From assembly GCA_039545355.1 (NCBI GenBank), contig BCJJ01000001.1, forward strand, positions 1,300,570 through 1,364,569: a stretch of 64,000 nt of DNA. The letters are read 5' to 3'. The position numbers and the translations under genes were made by a program. Of the stretch, positions 38,829 to 50,444 are shown in pieces. Source of the stretch: Trichosporon coremiiforme. Taxonomy: Eukaryota > Basidiomycota > Tremellomycetes > Trichosporonales > Trichosporonaceae. Below the pieces are notes generated by a model. That model saw only the letters and a list, made by a program, of their open reading frames with translations, ran no database searches and was not told the DNA's origin. Each line of letters begins with the position of its first letter. Position 1 is the first letter of the stretch.

Positions 38829-39363
38829 GGCAGTTCCAGGGTTCGCATTCTTCTTTTTGGGCCAATGCAGGCCAGTGAAGGCCGACGAGGAATAGGTGGA
38901 CTGGTCGGAACAATGAAGAGTTGGCAGATCGGAGGTATGCGGCGGGAAAGGATGTCAATATGCCACTTCGAATTTGAAGTTCAGCCAGCTGGACGGGCGG
39001 GCCAGTCACCCCTACTTCGCTATGTAAGCCTTCCGCAGTTCCAGACTTCCAGAGTGTCTCATGGGCTTGATGCCAAGACGGGAGCTGACTAAGAAGCGTC
39101 TCTCAGAACATTCTCGGAGCGCCCTTTCCGCTCCTTCCGCGGTGTCATTCGCCGCGATAAGGACTCATCGGCGACTCGTCCACTGAGGGCTTTCTGCGGT
39201 GGTTGTCAAATTCAAAGTTCGACTTTGAAATTGCCCCCGTAAGTTGACGAAGGACTGGAGGCATAAAAGACCGAGAGCTTGAACACCGATATCATCACCT
39301 CACCTCCCCTTCCCTTCCCTCTTTTCACCATCGACGACGTACCAAAAGGAGAAAACAAAGACA
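38829..39363 (+). other. Promoter region of the arsenite methyltransferase gene
   Basis: No gene seen. It holds a perfect inverted repeat at 39211-39229, a related TTCGAATTTGAAGTTC at about 38,968-38,983, and a TATA-like CATAAAAG at about 39,262-39,269, about 100 bp before the start codon. The last 80 bases are CT-rich and then A-rich, as expected for a leader. Confidence 0.6.
39211..39229. promoter_or_regulatory. Inverted repeat TTCAAAG-TTCGA-CTTTGAA
   Basis: A perfect 7-bp inverted repeat around a TTCGA centre, embedded in an AT-rich patch of an otherwise GC-rich region, 135 bp upstream of the arsenic gene start and 35 bp upstream of the TATA-like element. It could be the site of a dimeric regulator; which one is unknown. 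Confidence 0.45.
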
Positions 39364-40481
39364 ATGAGTGAGTTGAACAAGTAGGATTAAGCTGACAGAC
39401 AGGCTGCTGCAAACCTTCTACTTCTGTTGCTGAGTCGTGCTGCAAGCCTGTCCCTGCCGCCCCCGGAGGGTGCTGCAAGACTGAGGTTGCGCCGGCTTCT
39501 GGGTGCTGCAAGGATCAGGACAAGTCCGCTGCTGGCTGCTGCAAGACCGACGCCGCTCCCGCTGCTGGCTGCTGCAAGGCTGACACCACCCCCTCCGCTT
39601 GCGGTCTCCAGGCTGCCTCTGGCTGCTGCGGTCCCAAGACTGGCAACGCCATGCACGAGGCCGTCCGCTCCGCCTACGGCTCCGCTGTGACTTCCGTCGT
39701 CTCCGGCGGCGGTGCTTCGTGCTGTGGCTCGAAGGCGACCGTACTCGCCGGTGTCGACCCCATCACGAAGAACCTCTACAACGAGCTCGAGGCTGCCGAG
39801 GTGCCTGCTGAGGCTCTCCTCGCCTCCTTCGGCTGCGGTAACCCGACCGCGCTCGCCAAGCTCGAGAAGGGACAGACCGTCCTTGACCTCGGCTCTGGTG
39901 GCGGTATCGACGTCATCCTCTCGGCGAAGCGCGTCGGACCTACCGGCAAGGCGTACGGCCTCGACATGACGGACGAGATGCTCAACCTCGCGCGCCGCAA
40001 CGCCGAGACGTCGCAAATCTCCAACGTCGAGTTCCTCAAGGGGCACATTGAGCAGATTCCGCTGCCCGACTGCTCCGTCGACGTCATCATCAGTAACTGC
40101 GTCATCAACCTGAGTCCGGACAAGGACGCGACGCTCGCCGAGGCGTACCGTGTTCTGAAGCCTGGTGGCCGCTTTGCCGTCAGCGACATTGTGCTCTCGC
40201 GCGCCCTCCCCGAGCAGACGCAGCGCAACCTCGAGCTCTGGGCCGGATGCATCGCTGGCGCCCTCGTGAAGGGCGACTATGAGGAGAAACTCGCCAAGGC
40301 TGGTTTCGAGAACATTGATATCGAGCCCACGCGCGTCTACTCGAGCGAGGACGCCAAGGAGATCGTCGACGGCCAGGGAGAGGACAAGGACGAGCAGCTC
40401 AAGGCTATTGACGGCGCCGCCATGAGCTGCTTCATCCGCGCTACTAAGCCGACGAGCAACTGCGGACAGAAGTGCTGCTAG
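39364..40481 (+). CDS. Arsenite S-adenosylmethionine methyltransferase with Cys-Cys repeat extension
   Basis: Predicted exons are 39364-39367 and 39403-40481 (35-nt intron, GTGAGT..GCTGACAGACAG), 360 residues. Unspliced reading from this ATG stops after six codons, and no other upstream ATG fits. Residues 1-84 are an extension with CC pairs at 3, 14, 25, 36, 47 and 58, exactly 11 apart, mostly as GCCK or SCCK, plus C68 and CC at 76-77. The body is AS3MT/ArsM: SAM motif VLDLGSGGGID (160-170), and the four arsenic-binding cysteines at C109 (SCCGSK), C145 (SFGCGNP), C233 (ISNCVINL) and C283 (LWAGCIAG); the 50-residue step between the last two matches the family. The C-terminus ends CGQKCC. It methylates As(III) using SAM and thiols, giving methylated, partly volatile arsenicals. 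The extension may bind and pass on As(III), or bind other soft metals; that is inference. Confidence 0.9.
39403..39580 (+). repeat. 33-bp coding minisatellite (11-residue CC repeat)
   Basis: Six in-register copies of a 33-bp unit starting TGCTGCAAG/A, encoding CCK plus eight variable residues rich in Ala/Pro/Thr/Asp. The unit length is constant while the variable part differs, so selection on spacing is likelier than a very recent slippage burst. Confidence 0.9.
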
Positions 40482-41386
40482 GATGTTGCCAGATAGACCA
40501 CTGTGCATAGATTGAGCAAAGCATGTATATAATAGGACTTCTACGGGAACAGTTGCCTCTGGGCTCAATTCTTTGCCGCCTGCAGACCGCTGAGTCTAAT
40601 CCCATTTAGCATCTGCTGATTATAAAGGGTATTAGAAAGTGTAATATTATTATTTTGCTGCCCGAACTTACACTTCTGCACCAGAACCATGCATGAAATG
40701 CTCTTTTGCGCTGCTCAAGATGTCGCATGCTTATTCTCAGGACGTCAACATTGCAGGTTGCAATGTTGCCACCGTGGGAAAGTGAGTTTTGGGGGTCGGA
40801 GCTCGCCTTCGCTAGATCGACAGTTTCCCACGGGTGCCATTCCAGGTTTCTATTACATTTATAGAAAGTGCGGTAATGCATCGGGGAATCCATTACTACT
40901 ACTCTCCTACCGGTGGCAGCCTGACAGATACAACATGCATTACCATCCGTAACAATCTCTTGCTTCTCGAGTGGAATATACTGTCATGGCAACCATGCCC
41001 GTTGTCGTACGTTGCCACAAGCGGCCTTCTGCTGGCTTGGCAAACATCCTTGCTTGATTACTCTGAAAACCGCGATCCTTGCTTTTCTGTTCTGGCCGGG
41101 GTCGTTGCGAAAGGGTGACCTGCTACCATCAGCAGCCCTTTGTTCTGTGCTGACCGATGGCCGACCAGCTCGTCTACGACGGACATTCCGCGGACGTTCC
41201 CTAAGCAAGGTCCAACACGCATGGTCACTGATACCAGCTGATCAGACAGCCGCGATCGCCATGCCGCGCTTTACGCATCCAGATCACCCGCTGAGAGCCC
41301 AGAGTACTGTCCGACATGCTTGTAATCCGAATAGGCGTTGCCCCGTTGCGACATATGAGCTCAAACTTACAAGGACATGAGTAATC
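40482..41386. other. AT-richer intergenic region with one dispersed-repeat copy
   Basis: Lower GC than its surroundings. No intact gene. It contains copy A of a 41-43 bp dispersed repeat (40792-40834, minus orientation). Confidence 0.6.
40792..40834 (-). repeat. Dispersed repeat, copy A
   Basis: On the minus strand reads CCCGTGGGA..TCTAGCGAAGGCG..CTCCGACCCC. It matches copy B (50341-50383) at about 35 of 43 positions by hand count, in opposite orientation and 9.5 kb away. Confidence 0.75.
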
Positions 41387-41677
41387 TTGCACGGAGACCT
41401 CCCCGTCAGCAGCTGGGCGCTGCTGCGTATCCCCCTTGACGATCCGGGCGTGTGGGCGATCCACTGCCACCTCGGCTGGCACCTCGCGAACGGGAAGCTG
41501 GCCGTCATCGTCGTCCAGCCCGAGAAGCTGAAGCACCTCCACCAGCCGCGCGAGCGGTACGGCCTCTGCACGGGGGACACGGTGGAGATCGGGCCTGCGA
41601 AGAGCGACGCGTCCGACGACGTTGATGACTACACCCCGCCCCAGGCAAGGAGGTACGGGGAGACTCGCACTGCGTGA
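41387..41677 (+). pseudogene. 3' fragment of a multicopper oxidase (laccase/ferroxidase type)
   Basis: About 94 codons matching only the C-terminal end of a multicopper oxidase: SSWALLRIPLDDPGVW followed by AIHCHLGWHLANGKL, which is the HCH-x3-H copper signature at the T1/T3 sites, then a family-like tail (LKHLHQPRERYGLC) and a stop. The remaining three copper motifs and some 450 upstream residues are absent; the DNA before about 41,390 is lower in GC and codes for nothing related. There is no ATG at the head of the fragment. It is best read as a broken copy left by a deletion or rearrangement, or as a 3' exon of a gene whose 5' part was lost. Codons still look maintained, so the event may be recent. 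Confidence 0.75.
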
Positions 41678-42368
41678 GCATCCAAGTCGGAACGCGCGTC
41701 CAATGGCGAAAGGGGTGACTCAAAGAGATAACAGATACGGACTCCGGAGATCGCCTACGGATCGCCCTTGCCCTGGCTCTGAGATTTCCGGGCTAGGCTC
41801 AGCCTGGCTTCGGAAGCAGACGGGCGCCTGCCTACCTGGACACTTTTACGTAACATTTTTCTGTGGATTAGAGTTTGGGCTCTGCAAACAACGTACATTG
41901 TAATCACGGTGTATGAGATCACCTCACGCGGAGATGCTTCCGCTAATGACTCGGTTGTCCGAATTGTTGTGCTCTGAGTCCGAATCATGGCGCATTGTCC
42001 TCACCGGCGGCGCCGGCAGTGTGCAGCCATCGCTGCAAGGTTCACAAAGCAGACGCCGTTTCGACGGCACCACGTCCGAGCTCTTCGTAGTGCGCATAGT
42101 GCATGCGTAGCGCGTGTCATGCATACCGGGCTGTTCACACTGCACCAACAAGATCGCAGCATGCCGCGTAACAGTTGCATGCAATGGCGCGGAAGTATTC
42201 CGAATGCATTTGTAACCACCACCAGCACTCGGACGCAGCAGGCACCGAACGTTCCCGGTAATTGTGCATCGGCGACGTTCGCTCCACAGCGACTGACAAT
42301 GTCAGCTGACGACCGCCTTGATATAAGAACCCACGGACCCACGATGGGCATTCCCATAATCGACAACC
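41678..42368. other. Intergenic region
   Basis: Between the oxidase relic and the small mitochondrial-type gene. Nothing recognised. Confidence 0.5.
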
Positions 42369-42657
42369 ATGCTTAGAACACTAACCACTACTGCGACCCG
42401 GTACGTTACCATGCATAGCGGAGTGAGGACGAAAGCTGACAGACAGCTCCGCGCGCACTTACGCCTCTTCGACGGCTCACGCTGCTCCGGCTGGCCAGAT
42501 GACGAAGCCGAAGCGCTCACTCACGTACATGGCCAGTCTGCTCGGACTCGGCTTCGGAGGCTCCTACGCTGCCCTCCGTATGGCCTTCGGCAGGCCGCCG
42601 CCGCCCCTCGTCCGCGCTGTCCCGGAGCACCCCCGCGCTCGCCGCGTCCTCACTTAG
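42369..42657 (+). CDS. Small probable mitochondrial inner-membrane protein, 80 residues
   Basis: Predicted exons are 42369-42400 and 42447-42657, with a 46-nt intron (GTACGT donor, AAGCTGAC branch, AGACAG acceptor). The protein starts MLRTLTTTATRSARTYASS, a typical mitochondrial targeting presequence (Arg, Ser, Thr and Ala, no acid), then has one hydrophobic Gly-rich segment YMASLLGLGFGGSYAALR (about 38-55), a Pro-rich turn, and a basic C-terminus. The short form with one Gly-rich membrane span recalls accessory subunits of respiratory complexes, but I do not recognise which. A nearer acceptor (GCTGACAG, 4 bp earlier) would give an unrelated reading without such features, so I prefer the second AG. 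It is the only gene I can support between 41.7 and 50.8 kb. Confidence 0.62.
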
Positions 42658-44453
42658 ACGCTCAGCATTCGGTCTTCTCCGACCACCGACGAGTTTCCCC
42701 ACACCCTAACATCCACACGACCACACATTCCCTCCAACAACTTCACCATCGCACAGACCACTACATTCTCGACCTTAGCATCGCACCCCTGTGCAACCCC
42801 TGTGCAGACTTGATCACTTGCGTTGTATACAGACCCTCACTACGTTCACTTGTACAAACCCGCTTCCACAGACTTCGCGTGGGACCGCTTCCACGCATGT
42901 ATGCATTTGCATTTCTCAGCACACCAGGTGTAGTCACATGACGCAAAGGCAGACGGCTGCGCCCAAGCCATCGCGCGTTTGGCGTCTGGGCTTGCGCGCC
43001 ATCACGCCGCGCCTGACTCTCTAGTGCAGGTCAACCGCGGTTGCAGGCCACGGTTATCAGCGCCAAACGGCGGCTGACATCGGTTATCAAGGCACGCTGC
43101 ACTTGTTCTGCTTTCGGCAATCATCCAGCCAGACAGCTTATGCGTTACCCCCCGCTGCTGCCAGGCTGCAATGGGAAAGACGGGAATGGAGGTGTAGAAG
43201 ATAGGCAACGGGGTGCTGCGGGTGGGGGCTGGCAGCGATCGAGACGCCCCCGACGCCCCGTGCTGATGATGAGACTGTGGCGCTCTTGGTGAGTCGCCTG
43301 TCGCTAATGTGCTGCTGGGAGGCTGTACATCGAGCAATCCTGACTACTGAGTATTGGGACGAGCTACTGAGGTTATTGACGGGAGATGGGGTGTGCGCAG
43401 GCGAGGACAAAAGGCGACATCGCTAGAAGGGCTGCGGCTGCTGGATGTCAAGACGATGCAGCAGATGCCTTCGCTTCGCGGCCAACGACGGCAAGCGTAC
43501 TGCACATGTATGCCAGCGTACGCAGCTCTGTAAGACAGCACTGCACCTAGTGCAGTTCTCTGCACTGTAGCAAGCACGCGTGCAAGGTGACTGACTAGCT
43601 ACGAGTCATGGTCGGACTGATACCCGAGTCGTCGACCTCGTCAAAACATACTCGTCGCCTCGCCAATCAGTCCGCATTTCTCGTATGCATGCACTGATAT
43701 CCGAGCAATCATGCATGCATTCGGGCCGAGCTCGTCCCGAGCAGCTTGTGCTGCTGCGCGCTTAAACCGAGCCGTTGGACGCGTTTGCAAGCGTGTAAAG
43801 CGGTTGCCCATGTCCGTTGCCGGTCGGGCAGAAGTTCGAAAATATGGAAAGTAGCCGCCGGTGTCCCCGGCTTACACATAGTTTGCACCGGTCCGTGCCT
43901 GGGTATGTCCTGGAAACGAGCTTTGGCAGCTGGAGCAACATTCGCGCGACTTCAGGTAGAGTGGGGGGCGCAGGTTGAGCGCATGCTCGGAGAGTCGGGT
44001 GGGGGACCAAGGTCGGAGAGGGCTCGAGGAGAGCCGGAAGTGTGAACCGCCCCGTGCGTCAGCGCTCCGGAGCGGACGCGTCGGTCGGGGCCGCATGGTC
44101 TCACGGGCGCGTGCGCTCCGCATTCCGACGCTGTCGGATGCGAGCGAGGTTTTTCCGTTTCTTGCATTTGTGCTATCTTGCACAGACAGGCATCGGGATT
44201 GCCAAAAGTGGGGGATTCACACGTGGCCGCAGGTCCGCAAGGGGGAAGGAGTTCAGGCGGATTGCCTCTTCAGGCCAGGTACGCTGGCCGGCGCAATTTC
44301 GAACTTTTTCGGTACGTTTTTCGATTTTCCAAGCCCACCGTCGTCATTGCGTCTGCACACGACAGAGCCAGCGCCATGTTCCGTCCCACGCACGCGCACG
44401 AGGCTCTGCGTGACATTCTACTACTCGCGTCGTCCCGAGACGCCTCTTCGCAC

Positions 44454-44515
44454 GCAGAGAGGAATATAGACGAACTCTTCGCGCGCAGAGAGGAATATAG
44501 ACGAACTCTTCGCGC
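44454..44515 (+). repeat. Two-copy 30-bp tandem duplication
   Basis: GCAGAGAGGAATATAGACGA followed by ACTCTTCGCG occurs twice head to tail with no mismatch. A simple recent duplication in non-coding DNA. Confidence 0.85.
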
Positions 44516-47500
44516 TATGTAGACATAGACGAGGAAGACAGAGTTCGCCTAAAGCATGTAGTGAGAGGGAAGTGTGGAAACAAGCTCGCGTGAATGCAGC
44601 ACTATACGCCACAAGTGCAACTCTAGTTCGCGGGTGACGAGATCACCAAATGCTTGCAGTGCGTGCGATCTGCACCGTGACTACCACTGCAGCGCATGTG
44701 CTGGACATCCGGGCTGTGGCTGGGAATGCATGTTTCATGGTTCCAGTACTGGGCGCTGGCGTACCGTCGTTAGCGAGTGTGAGGCGTCTGGTCTCCGCTG
44801 TCTTGGTCCAACTTCTCTTCGGCTATCAGTAGCATTTCTGCGCGGGTATCATGCACGATTCCTTCTTCGTCTCGAGCTGAGCGTTGCATTTCCCAACCTC
44901 GGGCCGAGGCAGAAAGTGTTCTGGATCGTAATAGCTCGCCAAAAGCAAGACAGACAACGCTAAGCGCCAGTCGTCGGGGGGTAGAATCACCCGCAACGCA
45001 AATCACATTCCGCATTCTCCGACCCGGACTTCTTGTCGGCAGGTATGGTATCCGATTGCAAGAGGTCGCTTGCAAGTCTGGTGCTGGGATCTCTCGTCTC
45101 TGAGCCAGTGGCGTCGGCTGTTGTTGCACTGCTCATGCGTCATGAGGCTCCACAAGGCCTAGGTCTCGTTTACGTACCCACGTTCGAGCAGCAGGGACAG
45201 CAGTTGCGCCGGTCTCACCGGCATTCAGCGCCATCAGTAACTGCACGCGAGGTATGCGGGTTTGCGGGTATGGGGATGCACGCGGTGCGCTCATTTCAAA
45301 ACACCAAGGTGGGGTTGAGCGGTGTGCACGCTCCGTTCATTGCGATTGCTGTAAGGGGTTGTTCTCATGATCGAGATGGGAGATCTGGGATGGAGATGCG
45401 TAAAGATAGCATACAGCACGCATAGTGCCGCGGGCAGCTTGCCCAGCTCGGCCAGCTCGGACAGCAACATAACCGATCCCCCATCCGCGATTGCAACAAC
45501 GGCAAGCAGTGCTGACCGAGTTGCTGCGGCATCCTTATCTGCAGCCAGTGGGGGATTGCGTGGTGGGCATGGTGACGCGGTGTACCGAGGATTATGCGGA
45601 TCCCGTGATGTTGAGCCCGTCGATGCTACTCGCGTCCCCCTCTTTCAGATCTTGGATTAACCAGCCGACCTCGCTGTCCTCCTGACCGCCCAGCGCTCCT
45701 GACTCCCCACGCCCGCCAGAGATAAGTGGGTGCACGCTACCCTGGCTGCCTTGTGGAGCGTGAGGGCGGATTGTGGGAGGAGTAAGGGAAGGGAAGCACG
45801 GTGGCCACTGCCGCCGGCTATAGAATGCCGATTTTCGAACTCGACAGTCTTCGTGCCTCGTTTCCCTGCAACTTGTTCCTGCACGCCGCTCTGTTGTCCG
45901 GTTTACTTGCCGGAGGAACGCATGCGCGACCATTTCCAACACGCGTCCATGCCTCCTCCGGAGGCTAGCGCTGCAGATGCGCCAAGTCGATGCTGTTTTG
46001 GCGAGCTGCATGCTTTCGCGTAAAGCAGAAACGGCAGCCGAGGACAGAAACAGAACGCGTAAAGCTCGACACGAGCTAACGCGCGCTAGAAACATGATGG
46101 ATCGGCTATCAGTGTCATTTAGTCGGTTGGTAGTATGCTCACGGGGATGTGGGGCACTGCGGGGCGCTGTGGTCTCGACCAGTCTAGCTCTGGGCTAACG
46201 GGGATGACGGTTTTGTGGGGTTGCGCGACGCAGATCCGGGGGCGAGGCAGCACTTCAGCTCGGTGTGACTGGCAATGCATCGCGGACGCTACACCCATCG
46301 GGCTTACGCGATGTGAACGCGTGAGAGTGCGGACTGACGTTTGTGTACCAGCGCAGTGAACCACGGGGAATCGGACCCGGGTCTGTGCCTCGGACTTGCC
46401 CGGTCAGGTAAACATTCTCTCAGGCTTAGCAAGCTTGTTGACGCGCTACCGCGAGTGCATTGTACCTCTGCTCGATGCGAGAATGCCAGATTAGTGTGAT
46501 CATGCACAGATAAGCGAGGAGAGCACGGCTTTGCTGGCATAGTGCTGATGCGGAGAGCGGTGACTGCGGTGGTGGAAACGACGATCACTCTGAACGAGGC
46601 GTTCATTGTCTTGATTGCCTGGCAGTGTGACACACATGACCACGCAGCATTGTCTTCATCTCTGTGCACCATACATAAGCGACAAGAGAGAACCCCAGTC
46701 GGTAAGGCGTCGCGAGCGGCCATCGACGGCACAGACAGCTGCCGTAGCAGGCGACGAGGTATCGTCGCGTATCTCTCTGCACATCTTCGTCTATCAGTTT
46801 CTCATCCTTGTATCGATTCGACATCGTCTCGAGCTCTCTTTGCGTACAGAATACGCGAGCTATCTCTGCAGCTTTACGCGACAGGTATCCGGAATGCATC
46901 TCTCCTTGATTTATGCGAACAGCCCTGTTCCATGGCATGCAGCGTTGTAGAAGGGGGGCCGGTTAGAGCGTTCTCCGGAGAGTGGAAATGCGCAGGGATG
47001 AGAAGGGGCGAGGGCAAGGTTGAATGGGTCACGGGGCCCAGGCGCGGAATGCAGTCGTATGGGCGGCGAGAGGGTTGGGCCTGTCCCGCTTGGGACCCAA
47101 GCGGAGTGACGCTGCTCCGGCTCGAAGACCGGCCGACCGGAGCCCGGATCCCCGGTCGTTGGATGGGTGGGCCGGAGCATGAACCGGCCGCGCAGCCGCC
47201 CATTTGCCTCGGGACTCGAGAGTCGTGCTGGGCCGTCGTTCGCCTACTTGCTCTGCGATACTTGCCGCCTCGCCTGAACGCTTTCCTTCATCGCTCCTCG
47301 GCAGAATGTAACGATCCAGAGAGGAGAGATGGACGTAGAGAAGCATAAGCGATGTCCTCGTCGAGAACAGGGGCGAGGCCGTCGGTACCGTCGTCATCGT
47401 ATGTCGAATTTCGAGCAGAGCCGCAGCCCACAGCACTCTGTGTTCACGTTTTCCAGAAACCTCGCAATGAGGGTGGGTCAAAGACGAGGGGACGCTCGCT

Positions 47501-50340
47501 GTAGACGTTTAAAGGGTCGCGTGTGATGTTCCGAGCATCAGTGAGCAATTCGGTGAGTGGCGGCAAACTCTGTAACCGCTCAGCAACCTTAACGGCCTGA
47601 CTGCTGCGTGCTACCGGTCCGCTCAGCGATTCTTGCTCTGTGCATCGCTCGTCTATCTTGGCTTCTAACCATGACCAGCGGCTGTCGCTGTGATTCGACC
47701 AGAGCGCCGGCGGCACCGCTGGTGGCGTATGGCTGGTCGACAAGCTGGCGCTCTACAGTGACTAACCACGTTGTCGATCGTCTATGCCGCACCTTGGTTC
47801 CCAAAGTCTACGTTCTCGCGAATAGCGTTCCAGAGACCACCGCGCGCATATTGGCTTCGCCAAAGCTCCTTTGCGGTTGGACAACGGCAACGAGCAGTTT
47901 CGGCTATCTCTGCGTTCGACGCAAGGACCCCGGCAATCTCTAAAGCTCGCGGAAGTCTCGCCATGCATTCGCTTGCTCTCGTCTCGAGTTCTAAAGGTAT
48001 GCATAACTAGCCGATCTCGATGCCAGATGCATGCCATGTACAGATAGGCGACGCGGGGGAGCGGCTATGCATTCTGCGCGAGGTTGCGTTTGTTTGCATG
48101 GACGGCCAGGGTTGCGTGGCGTAGGTGCCCGAACAAGTGGAGCGGTGGACGGTATGTGCAACCTAGAATGAACTCTGTTTTGGTTTACGTGTCCGATTTG
48201 GCACGGCGTGTGCTGTTTTCGGTATGTGCGCCGGTACACCGGTGCGGGGAAGTGTCTGCGGGATAAGAAACCCGAACTCTTGCCGCTCACGCCAAGGGGT
48301 CCCACTCCCCCACCTGCTCGCTATCTTCGCCGAGCTGACTCGATCGCGCAGCCCATGCCCATGTCCGTGACTGCTGCGGTCTGAGCATCGGTCCTGGCCA
48401 CTGAGACCCGGATGCCGACACGGAGAGTGTCATCTGACGGCGTGCGAGTCTGGTGAGTCTCGAGCCGAGAGTTGTTCGAAATACTCAGCTCGCGTGAAAG
48501 TCAACACGGACGCTGCCCATCGGCGAGCAGCTACAGAGGGCCAGAGGTACGCTACAATTTCGAATCCAAGAGGCGAGGAGAGCGAAATGGCAATGATCTA
48601 CATACCGCCCATGGAGGTCTGCAGTGTTCCTGGCCTGGTCCTGCGCAGGCAGCACATGGGAGCGTCGCCGCACTGGAGACAGAACAGGCGCGCCCAAACG
48701 ACTCGGCGGCGGAGCCCGCGTGTCCGAGTCACATGGAGCCGACGCGAGTCGGGGCTGGCCTCAACCCGCGCCGCACACAACTTCCGGAAAACTCAGACAA
48801 TGCCGGGCTGCGCTCCGTTCCTGGGTCCAGGAAGAAGGACCCGATGACATCAGCCCTGATGTCCGCTGCTCTTGCGCCCAGAGCCCGTTAAAGGGCGATC
48901 GCCGAGCACCTGACACCGACACGCTGATCCCTACCCTTACCTCCGTCGTCGCATGTCCGCGGTCGCATCTCCGTTTTCGCACTATGCTGTTCGAAAAAGA
49001 CTCCTTTTCCAAGGCGAGCCCGGCGTCTGCTTCGTACCTCGGCACGTAGATCATCGGGACGAGGTATAGCATAGCGTCGATGTAAACCTCGCGCCGAACT
49101 CGTGTCGATCACTTCAGCTGAGCTCGATGCCGAGAGAGATGCTCGTCGATCGACCTCGGCTCAACCTGAAAAGTTCGTGTTATCGGCCGTTCCGCGCAGG
49201 AAGAAGCCGAGCTTCAAAATTCTTTATGCACGCGATTCACCTCACTTCTACAATTTCTGCCTCCTGGACGGCCTGCTCTACCTCTCCAGCGCTGTTGATC
49301 GCTAACCTCGCTTAGCTTTCTCGCAGATGCATTCACGTGCACCCGTGACACGAGTTCATACCATTTCATCTGGCGCGCCATGCCACGATTAAGTCAGCCC
49401 TGTCTCGTCTATGCCACATCTTGCCCTTGCCGACTGGTGATCAGGTAACATTCCTGCATCGAGCTTAGACGAGCTCGGTACTCTTTCTTCAACATACGAG
49501 ATTGAGTGAGGTCGTGTCGATCCCTTCCCCGGTATATCGGCATGCATGCTCCAAACTCAAGCTCGCCCACATCGCTGGTACCTTGATGCATACTTCTCTG
49601 GTGTCTATTCCTCAGGTACGCTCGGCAGCCCTCTTGACCTGCAGGGCGTTATCACAAGGTTTGGGACGGCGCACGGCATCTCGCGGCAGGCTGCGGCTCG
49701 GCATACAGCGATGGGCGGCTGGGTAGCTGCGTCACCTGAGGTTGGCGGCGCATTCTTGGTACTAACTCACCTGACGGTTGGACGCTTTGGCGAGCCAGGC
49801 GGGGCGGACGTCCGCCGCCGCGTCCCGAGTGTCCGAGGGTCCGAGATCTGCGCTCGCTTCGCCAGTGCCAGCGGGAAGAATGCCGAGTGCCGACGCCCGG
49901 GCCGGCGATGACACGAGGGCCAGAGGAACGGCGGCGCCGGCCGTCGCATACGGCCGACGGAAAGTAGGGTTGGAGACTTTCCGGCCGACCGGGCATCGAT
50001 ACCTCGCCAGATCAGGATCGCGTAGAATGCCGACTTGATGCACCGGATCATGACCGGAGCTCGCCTGTGATAATGCTTCTCGCGAGATGGATCATGCCTC
50101 GCGAATTCAGATGACCGATGCATTTCGGAGCTGTGCAGTCGGCTCTGTCTGCACTACTCTCGTCTACTTTGCATTGCCCTCGTCAATAATGCAGTCTGTC
50201 GCACTGCTGTCGTCTATCTGTCGCGCAGACGAACAGACAAGTTCGGCTCAGCCGATATCGTGCACCAGTCACCACCATGTCGCAGAATGCCGATGCGATC
50301 CTTGTTTCTCGTCGTCACCGCAAGCGACCTCGACGGAACA

Positions 50341-50383
50341 CCCGTGGGAGACATCGAATCTAGCGAAGGCGTTCTCCGACCCC
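50341..50383 (+). repeat. Dispersed repeat, copy B
   Basis: CCCGTGGGAGA..TCTAGCGAAGGCG..CTCCGACCCC. Shares about 81% of bases with copy A and about 83% with copy C. Confidence 0.75.
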
Positions 50384-50444
50384 GATAATAAAAGTTATAT
50401 ACGAACAGCGTCCCGACTCGTTGATGCCGCCGCATGGAATCGGG

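Noticed and set aside
46360..46475. tRNA-like sequence on the minus strand (GGTAGCGCG, a TTGCTAA loop and GGTCCGATTCC)
   Set aside because: The acceptor ends do not pair, the D arm lacks the required bases, the T loop has C in place of the second T, and the spacing is too long. At most a decayed or chance match.
49546..49911. 121-codon frame on the + strand in the gene-poor tract
   Set aside because: First half looks mildly protein-like, but there is no family motif, a weak start, and equally open antisense frames.
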